Source: CAVRUD01 sp963724285
GTDB lineage: Bacteria > Chloroflexota > Chloroflexia > Thermomicrobiales > UBA6265
Assembly: GCA_963724285.1 (NCBI GenBank)
Contig: CAVRUD010000012.1
Span: 186,001-250,000 of the forward strand
Direction of reading: 5' to 3'
Length of the DNA stretch: 64,000 nucleotides
Below are positions 1 to 9,248 of this stretch, piece by piece. Made by a program: the position numbers and the translations under genes. Numbering within the stretch: position 1 is the stretch's first letter; every line of letters starts with the position of its first letter. Below the pieces are notes generated by a model, which saw nothing but the letters and a program-made list of their open reading frames with translations, did not search any database and was not told the DNA's origin.

Positions 1-1325
1 TGCATCAGGCGGTGGAGGCCGTTGGCGTAGGTGAACGTATGGAGGACGGTGATCCAGTCGCCGAACTCGTTCGCGGTGTGGAACCGGGCCACCCGCCGCG
101 CGGCCGCGACGCAGAGCGCCCGCGTTAGCCCGGTGAGGGGCGAGCCAGTCGCGAGCGCATCCCGCAGGGTCGCGACAATCGCGGCCGGATCGTCGCCGAG
201 CAGCGTCTCCAGGAACGCCTCGTCCGCGCGCCAGGCCGGGTTCTTGCCCGCCGTGGCGACGAGCTCCGGGAGATCCGGCAGCATCGGCTCCAACAGTGTG
301 ATCAAATCGACCGGGCGACGCCAGGTGTTCAGCTCGTCGGAGCGCTGGCTCATCGCCAGCACCGGCACGAGGCTCGGCAGGATCGCCCCGGCCCGATCCC
401 ACCCGACGCGATCGAGCAACTCGCACGCCTTGTTGACGAAGTCGAGGGTGTGGCCGCCGTTGAGGTAGACGCGGTCCGTCGCCGCCGTGCCGAGGATGTC
501 CGCCAGTTCGGCCGGCGTCGCCCCGGCCGCGATCGCCGTCTGGAGGGCGCGCTCCGCCCCGTCCTCGTCCCGTACATCGATGAACTGCCGGAACCAGGTC
601 TTGAGGCGCGCCAGCGGCACATCCCGATCCGGCAGCGGCTCCAGGGTGAATCGCGGCGGCTGCCCGGCGCAGTCGGCCGCGGTGTGGACCAGCCCGTGGT
701 AGAGCGCCAGGGCGCGGTCCTCCTTCGCCAGATTGGGGAGGACGTTGCCCATCGCGGTCAGGATCGTCAGTCCGGAGCGCCACCCGGAGCGGCGGTACGT
801 CGCGCCAAAGACCCCGCCGATCTCCAGGATATCGGCCGGTGGCGTTCCTGCCTCGAGCAAGGCCAGCACGCTCTTGACCACGACCAGATTCAGCCCCTGC
901 TCCAGGCCGTCGCGCAGGCGGCCCTTGGCGTGAGCAACACGGTCTCCGTCCCGGTGGGGGATGGGATCGACGTAGACGATGCCGTCCTCGATCACCACGT
1001 CGTAGACCGTCACGTCGTCGGCCCATAGGTCGAAGGCGCCGCCGCTGGCGAGGTCGAAGCGGGCGTGGTGCCAGTGGCAGGTGAGGATGCCGTCGCAGAC
1101 TGATCCTTTGTGCAGGGGAAAACCCATGTGCGGGCAGCGATTATCGACCGCGTGGACCGCGTCCGAGGTGGCGGACGGGAAGACGGCGATGCCGTGCCGC
1201 CCGCCGGAGATGACCCGGACACCGGTCAATTCCGACCGCGGCCCAACCCGGATCAAGCGCTCATGGCCAGTTGTGCTAGAGGTCTGGTCCGCCGTTACGA
1301 CCGTGCTTGCCATAGCCAGCTCCAT
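1..1325 (-). CDS. Rieske [2Fe-2S] protein with long helical C-terminal region (partial)
   Basis: The frame is open from an ATG at 1325 (or the in-frame ATG at 1313) to the window edge, so the C terminus is missing; about 441 residues are visible. Residues 20-110 form a Rieske fold with the cluster ligands Cys64-x-His66 and Cys83-x-x-His86 in the context CPHMG and CHWHH. From about residue 115 on the protein is Leu/Ala-rich and helical, and contains a segment (LPRL-type helices, DRVYLNGGHTLDF) unlike an oxygenase catalytic domain; I see no mononuclear iron site. Rieske proteins pass electrons inside oxygenase or oxidase systems, but the partner is not visible here. The family assignment of the Rieske domain is firm, the function is not. 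Confidence 0.75.
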   Translation of the reverse strand, partial: MELAMASTVVTADQTSSTTGHERLIRVGPRSELTGVRVISGGRHGIAVFPSATSDAVHAVDNRCPHMGFPLHKGSVCDGILTCHWHHARFDLASGGAFDLWADDVTVYDVVIEDGIVYVDPIPHRDGDRVAHAKGRLRDGLEQGLNLVVVKSVLALLEAGTPPADILEIGGVFGATYRRSGWRSGLTILTAMGNVLPNLAKEDRALALYHGLVHTAADCAGQPPRFTLEPLPDRDVPLARLKTWFRQFIDVRDEDGAERALQTAIAAGATPAELADILGTAATDRVYLNGGHTLDFVNKACELLDRVGWDRAGAILPSLVPVLAMSQRSDELNTWRRPVDLITLLEPMLPDLPELVATAGKNPAWRADEAFLETLLGDDPAAIVATLRDALATGSPLTGLTRALCVAAARRVARFHTANEFGDWITVLHTFTYANGLHRLM

Positions 1326-1390
1326 TTCTCGATACTGACCCGCAATTCGCTTGAGGGAACGCTCGGCGCCACCCGTCGTCGCGTCGTCGT

Positions 1391-1506
1391 CGTAGGGGAG
1401 GGTCCTGTGCCCTCCCACGGCCGTTAGGCCGTAATCTCGTTCATGGGAAGGTGGTTATGCCCTTCCTCCGGTCGGGCATCGGGAGGGCACAGGACCCTCC
1501 CCTACG
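1391..1506. repeat. Inverted repeat, family A (26-bp perfect arms)
   Basis: Arms 1391-1416 and 1481-1506 are exact reverse complements and begin with CGTAGGGGAGGGTCC. They enclose 64 bp. A close relative with the same arm sequence lies at 33957-34089. It fills the gap between the Rieske gene and the BNR-repeat gene. Confidence 0.85.
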
Positions 1507-1549
1507 AACGCGAGGGCCGTCGAACGCGCAGCACACCGTTGACAGACAA

Positions 1550-2588
1550 CTAGGCCGCGCTCAGCGCCGTGAGGTGGGGCAGGTGGGCGTCCAGCGTCCG
1601 CCATGTGTCGCCGGCATCCTCGGTCAGGCGCAGTTCGCCGTTGACCAACCCCGCCAGCAGGGTGTTGGGCCGGTCCGGGAAGGTCAGGAGGGCCACGGCC
1701 ATGTACGGCATCGGGTGGGGTAGGCCGGTTCCGGACCCGCCGTTATCGCCCAGATGCTGCCAGGGTTCGTCGCCGCGCTTTCGGTAGATCGCGGCGCCAG
1801 CCGCGCCCTCGACGCTGTAGGCGGCACGCGGGCCGGTCGCGGCGGAGACGTACCACAAGGAAGGATCTGCCGGATCGGCCGCCAGCCCGACCGTGTACCG
1901 CAGCGACTTGCCCGCATCCACCGGCTGCCAGGTATCGCCTTCGGTCGTGGAGAGGGCAACGCCTTCCCCGGCGGCTTCGTAGACCCGGCTCGGGTCGGTC
2001 GGGTGGGTCACAATCGCATGGCTGTCGTGGTATGACCCAGGTTTACGGTCTTCCCACGTCTCGCCCCCATCGCGGGATCGCATCACGCCGCCGAGCTCGA
2101 TCCCGACGAAGATCAGCGCGGGATTGGCGTGGTGCGGCGCGATCCAGCGGGTGTGATGGGTCCAGGGCCGCGGCGGAAACGACCACGTGCCGGCGCTGGG
2201 CAACTCCGCCAGCCGCGGGCTGGCGACCCAGGTCTCGCCATCGTCCTCAGACCGGTAGAGCATGCTCGGCTCCGACCCGGCGAAGACCGCCGACCGGCCG
2301 CCGGGCCGGTGCGACGGCGAGACCGCCACCGAGGGGATCCGCCCAACCGGAATGCCGCCTGGCCCAGCTCCGTCTCCCGACCCGGCTCCATGACTCGCCC
2401 CCGTCGCGGGAGCGCCACAGGCCATTGTCGAACGTGCCCGCAAACACACGATTCGGATCGTGGGGATCGGCGGCGACGCACTGCGCCCCGGAGCCCTCGA
2501 GTCCCATCAGCACCTCGCATCGGCCGTTCTCGCAGGTCACCCGGGCAACAGCATCCCCGGTCGCGGCGAAAAAGCGCAACGTCGTCAT
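1550..2588 (-). CDS. BNR/sialidase-type beta-propeller protein (frameshifted)
   Basis: The start is ATG 2588, preceded by AAGGAGG at 8 nt. The reading frame continues to about 2380, where the homology jumps one frame in a GGGAGAC tract and then runs to the stop at 1550; the joined product is about 346 residues. It has repeated Asp-box-like motifs of the type SxDGGxxW (SRDGGESW, SEDDGETW, SRDGGETW, TEDAGDTW), typical of BNR/photosystem-stability-factor-like propellers that sense or bind glycans or simply act as exo-sialidase-like scaffolds. There is no signal peptide. It follows the VOC gene by 43 bp, so the two are probably cotranscribed. No catalytic residues can be assigned and the function is unknown. 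Confidence 0.7.
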
Positions 2589-2631
2589 GGTCGTCCTCCT
2601 TTCAGAGATGTATCTCGATTGCCGCCGCCGG

Positions 2632-3114
2632 TTACCGCTCGGGCAGGTCAATCCAGCGGCCGGCCGTCGCGCCGGAGCTACGGTCACGTTGGGTGCCGGA
2701 GACCGGCAGGCCGATCTCCCAGTGCACGCCGTACTTGTCGACGAACTGGAGGCCAGCCGGGCCGTCGCGCTTGATCCTGCATCCCAGCAGCCCGGTAAGG
2801 GAACGGATGTGATCGAGCGCCGCCTCGTTCTCGACACGTATGCCGATGTGATCGAGGAGGCTGCCTGGCCCCGTGCCGGGATCGACGATCAGGGCCAGGA
2901 CGAAGTCGTCGCGCTCCAGCAGGCACATCTCCAGCTCGATCCCGGACGCCGCCGCATCGGGCCATCCCGCCTCTGGCGGCAGCGTCCGCCACTCCCCACC
3001 GACCCTGGCCTCTCGATAGGCCACCTCCAACCCAAACAGGGTGCCGTAATACACCTCCGCCTCTTGCAACCGTCGCACCTGCAAGGCCACGTGATCGATC
3101 GCGAATCCAGCCAT
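2632..3114 (-). CDS. VOC family (glyoxalase/dioxygenase fold) protein
   Basis: 160 residues from ATG 3114, chosen because GAGGAG lies 7 nt upstream; an in-frame upstream extension lacks a ribosome site. The sequence opens with the usual VOC strand IDHVALQVRR and carries the second-half metal-ligand-like motif LLDHIGIRVEN and the terminal HWEIGLP. Two beta-alpha-beta-beta-beta modules are discernible, as in single-chain glyoxalase-fold proteins. Substrate cannot be told from sequence. It is the upstream gene of a likely two-gene unit with the BNR-repeat protein. Confidence 0.8.
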   Translation of the reverse strand: MAGFAIDHVALQVRRLQEAEVYYGTLFGLEVAYREARVGGEWRTLPPEAGWPDAAASGIELEMCLLERDDFVLALIVDPGTGPGSLLDHIGIRVENEAALDHIRSLTGLLGCRIKRDGPAGLQFVDKYGVHWEIGLPVSGTQRDRSSGATAGRWIDLPER

Positions 3115-3156
3115 AGGATCTCCTCGTTGAGACGTGAAGACGGGAAGGCGGAGCCC

Positions 3157-3300
3157 CGTCATCCGGAGCTTGTCGAGGGATTAGAGGGAGGGGCGCATGG
3201 CATGTTGCGACATCTGCACGAAGCATGTCGACTTTCGACCGTCAGGCTGCCTCGTTACTGACGCCTTTCGGGTCCCTCGAAAAGCTCGGGGTGACAGGTT
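3157..3300. repeat. Pair of inverted dispersed-repeat fragments
   Basis: A segment beginning CGTCATCCGGAGCTTGTCG near 3157 is matched in inverse orientation by a segment containing AAGCTCGGGGTGACAGG ending near 3300. The right part is read through by the C terminus of the MFS gene, so the element has contributed codons to that protein. Confidence 0.5.
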
Positions 3301-4883
3301 GCAACACGGGCGATGCCTGGCCCATACATGTATGCGGCCGCGTCTCCCCTTCCGCCTTCCCGCGCTACGGAGGAGCGGGAGGAAGGCGGCCGGGGGGTTA
3401 GAGGGTCGTCCTCAAACGCCCGCACCGGTTCTGGCCGTGCCACTGACGGCGACGGAGCCGGCCGCGCATCCGGCGCTGCGCTCACTGCCTCGCCCGCCGG
3501 TTCCTTCACCGGCGGGCGCGCCGGCAGCCGGGCGGCGACCACGATGCCGAGCGCGATGACGCCCATCATGAGCACGTCCTGGATGGCCAGGCTGGCGCGG
3601 GAGACGGTATCGTCCGAGCTGAGGGCGGCGATCAGGATCCCGCCGATGCCGGTGCCCATAGCGATCCCGACGGTGTTCGCCAGGCTCATCGCCGAGGTGG
3701 TCGTGCCCTCCTGACCGGGAGGCGACGATTCCAGCACGACCAGGGAAATCGTCGAGTAGGCGATCCCCATCCCCAGACCAGCGATACCCCAGGCGATCGG
3801 ACCCAGAATGGCCGGGACGGAATACGACAGGGTGGCCAGGGTTAGTGCAATGCCCAGCACCAGGATCGACAGCCCGGTCCGCACCAGCAGGCGGCGGCTG
3901 AGCTTGCTCGAGTAGCGCGCCTGCAGCCAGGAGCCCGCCGTCCAGGTGACCGTCGCCGCCGTCAGCGCCAGTCCGGCGAACGCGGACGATCGGTCGCGGA
4001 TATCGGTCAGCGCCAGGGGCACGAAGGCATCGACGCCGAAGAAGCCGAGGTTGAGTAGGCCCATGGTTGCGATCGCCGCCGGGGCACCCGCCACACCGCG
4101 AAGTGTGCCCTCGGGCATGATCCGCTTCAGGGCGGGGAAGGCGACGGCCGCGCCCACCACGACCAGGGGGATGCCGAGCAGGATGGTGGTTGCCTGGAAG
4201 CCGGCCAGAAGGGCGGCGACGCCCGTGGCGAGCAACACGGCGTTACGCAGGCGGGCCCAATCCCGGGTGATCGCCGATCCCGCCGGGATCGAGGAAATTG
4301 CCCGCCAGGCCATCATCGCCGCGAAGATCGGAATCGGGACAATCCCCAGGAATACCCAGCGCCAGCCAGCGACGTCGGAGATGACCGCCGCAATCGCCGG
4401 ACCGACCAATCCCGGGACGACCCAGGCCGTCGAGAGCAGGGCCAGGAGCTTGGGGCGGGCGCTGCCGGGGTAGCCCCGGCCCATGACGACGTAAGCGACG
4501 GAGGTGATGACGCCGCCGCCGAAGCCCTGCAGGGCTCGGCCCGCGATCAGCACCGGCATCGAGGGTGCCAGCCCTGCGACGATCAGGCCGATGGTAAACA
4601 TCCCGACCCCGATCAAGAACGGCCGGGCGGGACCATGCAAGTCGGCCTCGTTGCCGGCAAAGGCGAGGCCGATCATGTTGGTCAGCATGAAGGCGCTGAA
4701 GGTCCATCCGTAGTACGACAGCCCACCCAGGTCGTCGACCACGGTCGGCATCACGGTCGCGACCGCCAGGGCTTCGAACGCCGCCCCGGTGATCGTCAGC
4801 ACGATCCCGATCGTCAGGAGGCGGTACGCCGGTCCCCAGGGACTTTCATCGATGGACTGTGATGTCAGGGATACGGTCGCCAT
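3255..4883 (-). CDS. MFS drug/efflux transporter with repeat-derived C-terminal tail
   Basis: 542 residues from ATG 4883. Roughly 12-14 hydrophobic spans; an N-terminal module with PTVVDDLGG and YYGWTFSAFML, and the loop motif GRALQGFGGG, place it with the DHA2/EmrB-like drug:proton antiporters. The membrane part ends near residue 440. The last 100 residues are Pro/Ala/Ser-rich and low complexity and run through two intergenic-type repeats (3267-3300 and the CCCCCGGCC tract near 3385), so the original stop has probably been displaced by repeat insertion. Monocistronic by spacing. Substrate unknown. Confidence 0.85.
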   Translation of the reverse strand: MATVSLTSQSIDESPWGPAYRLLTIGIVLTITGAAFEALAVATVMPTVVDDLGGLSYYGWTFSAFMLTNMIGLAFAGNEADLHGPARPFLIGVGMFTIGLIVAGLAPSMPVLIAGRALQGFGGGVITSVAYVVMGRGYPGSARPKLLALLSTAWVVPGLVGPAIAAVISDVAGWRWVFLGIVPIPIFAAMMAWRAISSIPAGSAITRDWARLRNAVLLATGVAALLAGFQATTILLGIPLVVVGAAVAFPALKRIMPEGTLRGVAGAPAAIATMGLLNLGFFGVDAFVPLALTDIRDRSSAFAGLALTAATVTWTAGSWLQARYSSKLSRRLLVRTGLSILVLGIALTLATLSYSVPAILGPIAWGIAGLGMGIAYSTISLVVLESSPPGQEGTTTSAMSLANTVGIAMGTGIGGILIAALSSDDTVSRASLAIQDVLMMGVIALGIVVAARLPARPPVKEPAGEAVSAAPDARPAPSPSVARPEPVRAFEDDPLTPRPPSSRSSVAREGGRGDAAAYMYGPGIARVATCHPELFEGPERRQ

Positions 4884-4934
4884 ACTCTCGAACTGCTCTC
4901 GATGCGTGCGCGTGAAGGCGCCTCGTGCTCAGTC

Positions 4935-4981
4935 CCGGAGGGACTTTGTCGGTTTAGCGCCAGGTTTCAACCTGGCGTCTT
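4935..4981. repeat. Double-hairpin dispersed repeat, copy 1
   Basis: A short hairpin GTCCCGGAGGGAC is followed by a longer one built on GCCAGGTTTCAACCTGGC. The same two-hairpin element recurs at 59102-59150, showing a dispersed family. Confidence 0.7.
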
Positions 4982-4997
4982 CAATGTCACCCCCGTG

Positions 4998-5675
4998 CTA
5001 CTGCGTTACCAGCGCCTCCCGCTCCCATTCCTCCAGCGGCACCGAGATCGGGCGGCGGAGGCGGGACGCCAGATCGATCAGCTCGGAAACGGTCGCCCGC
5101 ATCCGCGTGAGGCCGTTCTTGTCGATCACCTCCTCGCTCGCCTCGTCCACGCCACTCCCCGGGATCGTCGCGGCGATCGGCACCGAAATGCCGTTGAGTC
5201 CCCGGGCGGAGTGGTGCAGCGCGTTGATCGTGTTCATCGATCCGGGCCCACCCAGCGCCATCAGCCCGACCGGCTTGCCATGCAGGTAGGGGGCCTCTTC
5301 GTTCCAGAGAAAGTTGAGGCAGTCGAGCACATTCTTCACCGCCCCGGTGACGGTGCCGTGGTAGGTCGGCGAGGAAAAGATGAAGGCATCGGCCGCCTCA
5401 CACGCCTTGAGCAGCCGCGCGAGCGACTCCGGATACCACTCGAGCGGCTTGTCGTCGTCGTAGAGCGGCAGGGCCAGCTCCCGCACATCGGCCAGGATCG
5501 CGATCGCACCCTCGTCATCCGCCATCCGCAGGGCGGTCTTGAGCATGATCAGGCTCTTCGATCCCATCCGGGTGCTCCCGCCGATCCCGACGATGCGCAC
5601 GCGGTGCGCGTCGCCTGTGCCGTTGGTCCCCCCGGCGAGCAGGTTGGGTAGGTTCGGATCGATCACGCTAATCAT
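4998..5675 (-). CDS. NAD(P)H-dependent FMN reductase family protein
   Basis: 225 residues, flavodoxin-like fold. The N-terminal phosphate loop GIGGSTRMGSKS (about residues 31-42) and the FMN-isoalloxazine motif SSPTYHGTVTG (about 101-111) are those of NADPH-dependent FMN/quinone reductases (ArsH/SsuE-like); the helix VKNVLDCLN follows. It would reduce FMN or a quinone in the cytoplasm. Its ATG overlaps the stop of the upstream N-acetyltransferase gene (ATGA, 5672-5675) with GGAGGGG inside the upstream gene, so the two are translationally coupled. The N terminus is longer by about 25 residues than most relatives. Confidence 0.85.
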   Translation of the reverse strand: MISVIDPNLPNLLAGGTNGTGDAHRVRIVGIGGSTRMGSKSLIMLKTALRMADDEGAIAILADVRELALPLYDDDKPLEWYPESLARLLKACEAADAFIFSSPTYHGTVTGAVKNVLDCLNFLWNEEAPYLHGKPVGLMALGGPGSMNTINALHHSARGLNGISVPIAATIPGSGVDEASEEVIDKNGLTRMRATVSELIDLASRLRRPISVPLEEWEREALVTQ

Positions 5676-6616
5676 CTGACCGGCTCCCCTCCTGGAGTGA
5701 ATCGCGAAAGATCTATCCCGAAATGGGTGACAAGGGCGGCGTGTAGCGCGGCATCGTCAAGGAGCGGCACCTCGGTGCGCTCGCCGTCGGCGGTGATGGT
5801 CAGCATTCCCGGACGGATACTGATCCGTCCATTCGCCGTGAGTTGGGTACACATCGGCCCCTGACGAAAGTGATTGTCCGGGTCCGTCTCGAAGAAGCGG
5901 CACCGGGGGAGAAAATCGTCAAGGGTGCGTGGGGTGAACGAGAAGCGCTGGTGCTCGCGCCATGCGGCGCCCGGTTCCTGTCTCCAGATATAGCCTGCTT
6001 CCGCGCGTCGCTCGATCCGAGAAAGGTGGCCACCGGCGGGATCGGGCGGACTCGGCGCTCCCCATGCGTTCGGCCCGGGCACCTCTAAAGGCACGACGGA
6101 GGACGTACGTCCGGAGCCAACATCGACGAACCAGTCCCCCGCTCCGGGGACCGCCACGATCAGGGCGAGGTGATCGAACGGATCGGAGTAGCCGCCCTCT
6201 TCGGTGAAATGGCACGCCACCCGGATGACCGTAAATCCAAGATCTTCCAGCAGGAACGCCAGAAGCCCATTGAGTTCGAAGCAATACCCACCCCGCCGCT
6301 CCCCGACGATCTTGGCGAACAGTCCCTCCGGATCCAGCCGCAACGGCCGCCCCAGCGGCACGATATCGAGACTCTCGAACGGCACCGCCCGCAGATGCGC
6401 CAGAACGATCGCCGACAGCGTCTCCAGCGTCGGCTCGACCGGTTCCTCGTATCCGATCCTGCGGAGATAGGTGTCGCGATCGAGGGTGAATGCGGTAGGG
6501 GCAGGGCTTGCCCTGCCCTGTTCCCCGACCGTCCTGCCCAAGTTCGAGTATGCGAGGCTGGGCAGGGCAAGCCCTGCCCAAACAGGAGTACGGCGGAGGT
6601 TGGTTCGCGATGTCAT
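5672..6616 (-). CDS. nat: Arylamine N-acetyltransferase, with repeat-encoded insertion near the N terminus
   Basis: 314 residues. The catalytic triad of the NAT family is complete: Cys112 in RRGGYCFELN, His149 in DPFDHLAL and Asp165 in WFVDVGSG. These enzymes move acetyl from acetyl-CoA to arylamines or hydrazines. ATG 6616 is chosen because it overlaps the stop of the upstream peptidase gene (ATGA) and follows GGACGGAGA. Residues about 9-40 are encoded by a palindromic dispersed repeat (6493-6578) also found at 60552-60576, so the normal N terminus, beginning about residue 43 with FTLDRDTYLRRIG, has been extended by an in-frame repeat. Confidence 0.9.
   Translation of the reverse strand: MTSRTNLRRTPVWAGLALPSLAYSNLGRTVGEQGRASPAPTAFTLDRDTYLRRIGYEEPVEPTLETLSAIVLAHLRAVPFESLDIVPLGRPLRLDPEGLFAKIVGERRGGYCFELNGLLAFLLEDLGFTVIRVACHFTEEGGYSDPFDHLALIVAVPGAGDWFVDVGSGRTSSVVPLEVPGPNAWGAPSPPDPAGGHLSRIERRAEAGYIWRQEPGAAWREHQRFSFTPRTLDDFLPRCRFFETDPDNHFRQGPMCTQLTANGRISIRPGMLTITADGERTEVPLLDDAALHAALVTHFGIDLSRFTPGGEPVR
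6493..6578. repeat. Palindromic repeat inside the NAT coding sequence
   Basis: Two inverted arms of 20 bp, GGGCAGGGCTTGCCCTGCCC at 6498-6517 and the complementary arm at 6559-6578, each itself nearly palindromic. A 25-bp stretch (6493-6517) is identical to 60552-60576 in an intergenic gap, so this is a mobile or dispersed element that landed in frame. Confidence 0.85.
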
Positions 6617-8575
6617 TCTCCGTCCTCCCCGCCTCCGTTCATCCACCGGTCAAACCACGCCCGCGTCCGCCGCAGCAGATCGATCTGATGGTTGCGCTCC
6701 CTGACGCCGTGCGGCTCACGCGGGTAGATCACGTACTCGAAGGGCACGCCGTGCTCACGGAGGGCCCGCGCATAAAACTCGGCCTGGGAGAGAGGAACGC
6801 GCTCGTCCGCCTCGCCGTGCAGGATCAGGACCGGGGTCTTCACCCGGTGGGCAAACGAGATCGGCGAGATCGCGTCGTGGCAGTGGGGGCCGATCCCTTC
6901 CCACCCGGTGCTGCCTCCCAGATCGGCCTCGAAGTGCGGCAAGTCACTTGTGGCGACCATCATCCCCCAGTCGCTGACCCCGGCCCCCATCACGCCTGCT
7001 TTGAACCGGTCGGTCTGGCCCACGGCCCAGGCGGTCATGAACCCGCCCTGGCTCCACCCTCCGATTCCGAGCCGGTCCGCGTCGGCAACGCCCTCGGCTA
7101 CCAGGATGTCGATTCCGGTGACGATATCGCCCCAATCGTCCAGCCCGACCGCTCCGGCCACTTTCGAGGAGAAGGCATGACCGTGGCCCATGCCGCCCCG
7201 CGGATTGGGCAGGAAGACGGCGTAACCGGCCAGCGCCAGCCACTGGGCCGAAGGCGAGGTCCTCAATTGGAAGTCGTCGGCGTAGCGCCCGTATGGGCCG
7301 CCGTGGGGCAGGGTGATCGTCGGGAATGGGCCGTCCGCGCGCGATTTGCCCGGCGGCAGGACGAGGAGGCCATCGAGCCTCAAGCCGTCTGCCGCCTGCC
7401 AGCACAGGCGCTCCTGGGAACCCCAGGTGATCTCACGCAGCTCGGGCCGGGTGTCGCTCACACGGCGTAGCGGCGCGGAAGCATCAACCGGCCCGGCCCA
7501 GACGTCGGACGGTTCTGCCGCGCCGCTGCGAACCAGGGCAACGACCGACCGATCGCGGTCTGTGCTGGTCCCCAGGATGGTTCCCGGCGACTCGAAAAGG
7601 GTAACCAGTTCCTGCGCAGCCTCGTCCCAACGGGCGATCGAGGAGTCGAGGCCTTTGAAGACGGTTACCAGCGGATTTGGGCTGCAGCCAGCCACGATCC
7701 CGCCGATGCAGGCAGAGAGATCGGGCGTCAGGTTGCGGGGCGTGGATAGCTGAGTACCCGCCGGCGTGCCCTCGGGCGGCACGGTCACCGAAAAGAGCGT
7801 CACCGCTCCGGTTGAGAGCGGGGGAGTTTGCGCGACGTACCAGAGCTCCCAGCCGTCCGCCGTCTCCCTCCAGGTCAGGTCATCTCCGAGGTTTGACAGG
7901 GTCGCGAGATGTTGCGCGGTACCGGCCTCCAGATCGACCAGATGGATCTGCGTGTCGAGCGAACCGGGATCCAGGTCGGGCATGCTCCAGGAGAAGACCG
8001 CGAGTGGCCCGCCGTCCGACCGCGGCGCGGCCTCGACGACGTGCCGGTCGCCCAGGGCGTCAATCGTCCGGATCGCTCTGGTATCGAGATCGAGGATGCG
8101 CAGGCGGGCGTAGGGCACGCGCTCCCCCCAGACCCGAGCATCATCGCGCTCGTGCTCCCGGTGATCGTCCTCCGCGGTCGGCTCGTCCTTCGCCCAGAAG
8201 GCCGACCTGCGCGCCGTCCGGGAGGGGCGTAAACCCGGCGATGCCGCCGGCCCATCCCGTGAGCGGCTCGGCCTCGCCGCCGTCCAGGGCGATGCGGTGG
8301 AGCTGGGTCTTGCCCCGCTCCGTGCGGTCGGAGGCGAAGTAGAGCCAGCGGCCGTCCGGGCTCCAGCGGGGAGAACGGTCGTTCGCCGTGCCGGCGGTCA
8401 GCTTCCGCGCCGGGGCGGTTGCGTCGACGGGAGCAAGCCAGATCGCGCTCGTCGGGTGCTCGCCCGCCTTGCCGACCGGAGTGACCGCGAATGCGACCCA
8501 ACGGCCGTCCGGGGAGACGCGCGGATCCTCAGGCACCAGGCCGTCGACGATCAACTCCGGGGTCAACTCAGGCAT
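6613..8575 (-). CDS. S9 family (prolyl oligopeptidase-type) peptidase, frameshifted
   Basis: About 654 residues after joining two frames. ATG 8575 opens a TolB/DPP-like beta-propeller with repeated SPDGRWVAF and SPDGRWLYF blades; a one-base frame change near 8195 (LPDGAQVGLL region) leads into the frame ending at 6613. The C-terminal 260 residues are the alpha/beta-hydrolase domain with the nucleophile elbow GWSQGG, the acid in HGEADERVP and the histidine in PREPHG, all in the canonical order. These serine peptidases cut short peptides, or acyl-peptides, in the cytoplasm. The gene is coupled by overlap to the NAT gene downstream and overlaps the VOC gene upstream by 8 bp. Confidence 0.85.
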
Positions 8576-9041
8576 CCAGAACCTCCGACGCCGGCCCTCC
8601 GCCCCAGAGGGTGACGCGCTCTGTCAATTCGACGACGTTGCCGTCGGGATCATCAAGGTAGATGGCGTGGTCGCCGGGGCCAAACGTCCAACCGTCCTCG
8701 ACAGCGTAGCCGAGGGCTTCCAGACGCGCCTGCATCGTCGACAGCGTGCCGGAGGGAACACGCAGCGCGAAGTGGACATGGGCCCCGCCCCGGCCGCCAT
8801 GGATCGCCTTCGCCCCGCCGGTTTCCACCGGCCACAACCCAAGTGTTCCTTCCCGGCCAATGCTCAGCCAGACGGCCGGCCGCTCGTCCCCCCACCGCTC
8901 AACGACCGGCAACCCCAGATGCTCGGCATAGAACCGCTCGCTGGCGGCCAGATCGGCCACCTCCAACACAAACTCAAACAACCCGATGACAGGCGGTGGG
9001 TTCGGGGGATCGGCCGGTGTCGGTGGAGCGATCGATGTCAT
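8568..9041 (-). CDS. VOC family protein
   Basis: 157 residues from ATG 9041, with GGAGG 7 nt upstream. Typical VOC features are FEFVLEVADLAASERFYAEHLGLP at the start of module one and HVHFALRVP plus YLDDPDGNVVELTE in module two, the last being the canonical C-terminal metal-ligand strand (Glu). It is probably an enzyme with a bound divalent metal or a resistance protein of the glyoxalase superfamily. It heads a coupled unit VOC - S9 peptidase - NAT - FMN reductase whose genes overlap by 4-8 bp, which suggests one transcript. Confidence 0.85.
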   Translation of the reverse strand: MTSIAPPTPADPPNPPPVIGLFEFVLEVADLAASERFYAEHLGLPVVERWGDERPAVWLSIGREGTLGLWPVETGGAKAIHGGRGGAHVHFALRVPSGTLSTMQARLEALGYAVEDGWTFGPGDHAIYLDDPDGNVVELTERVTLWGGGPASEVLDA

Positions 9042-9248
9042 AGGAAGCCTCCCTGGTGGTTCACGGCTAACGGGGCGAGGTTGCACGCAATCGCGGGTCG
9101 CCCTTGTGAGACCCGGGTTCGATGTCAGGTGGCGGGCGACCGGCCATGCCTCGCCGAGGCAAGCGCCGCGTACCCAGCCCCGTAGGGACTCCCGTCGGCA
9201 TTCGGGCCAGATACGGTCCCGGTGGCCGGGCGAGGCATCGCCTCGCCC

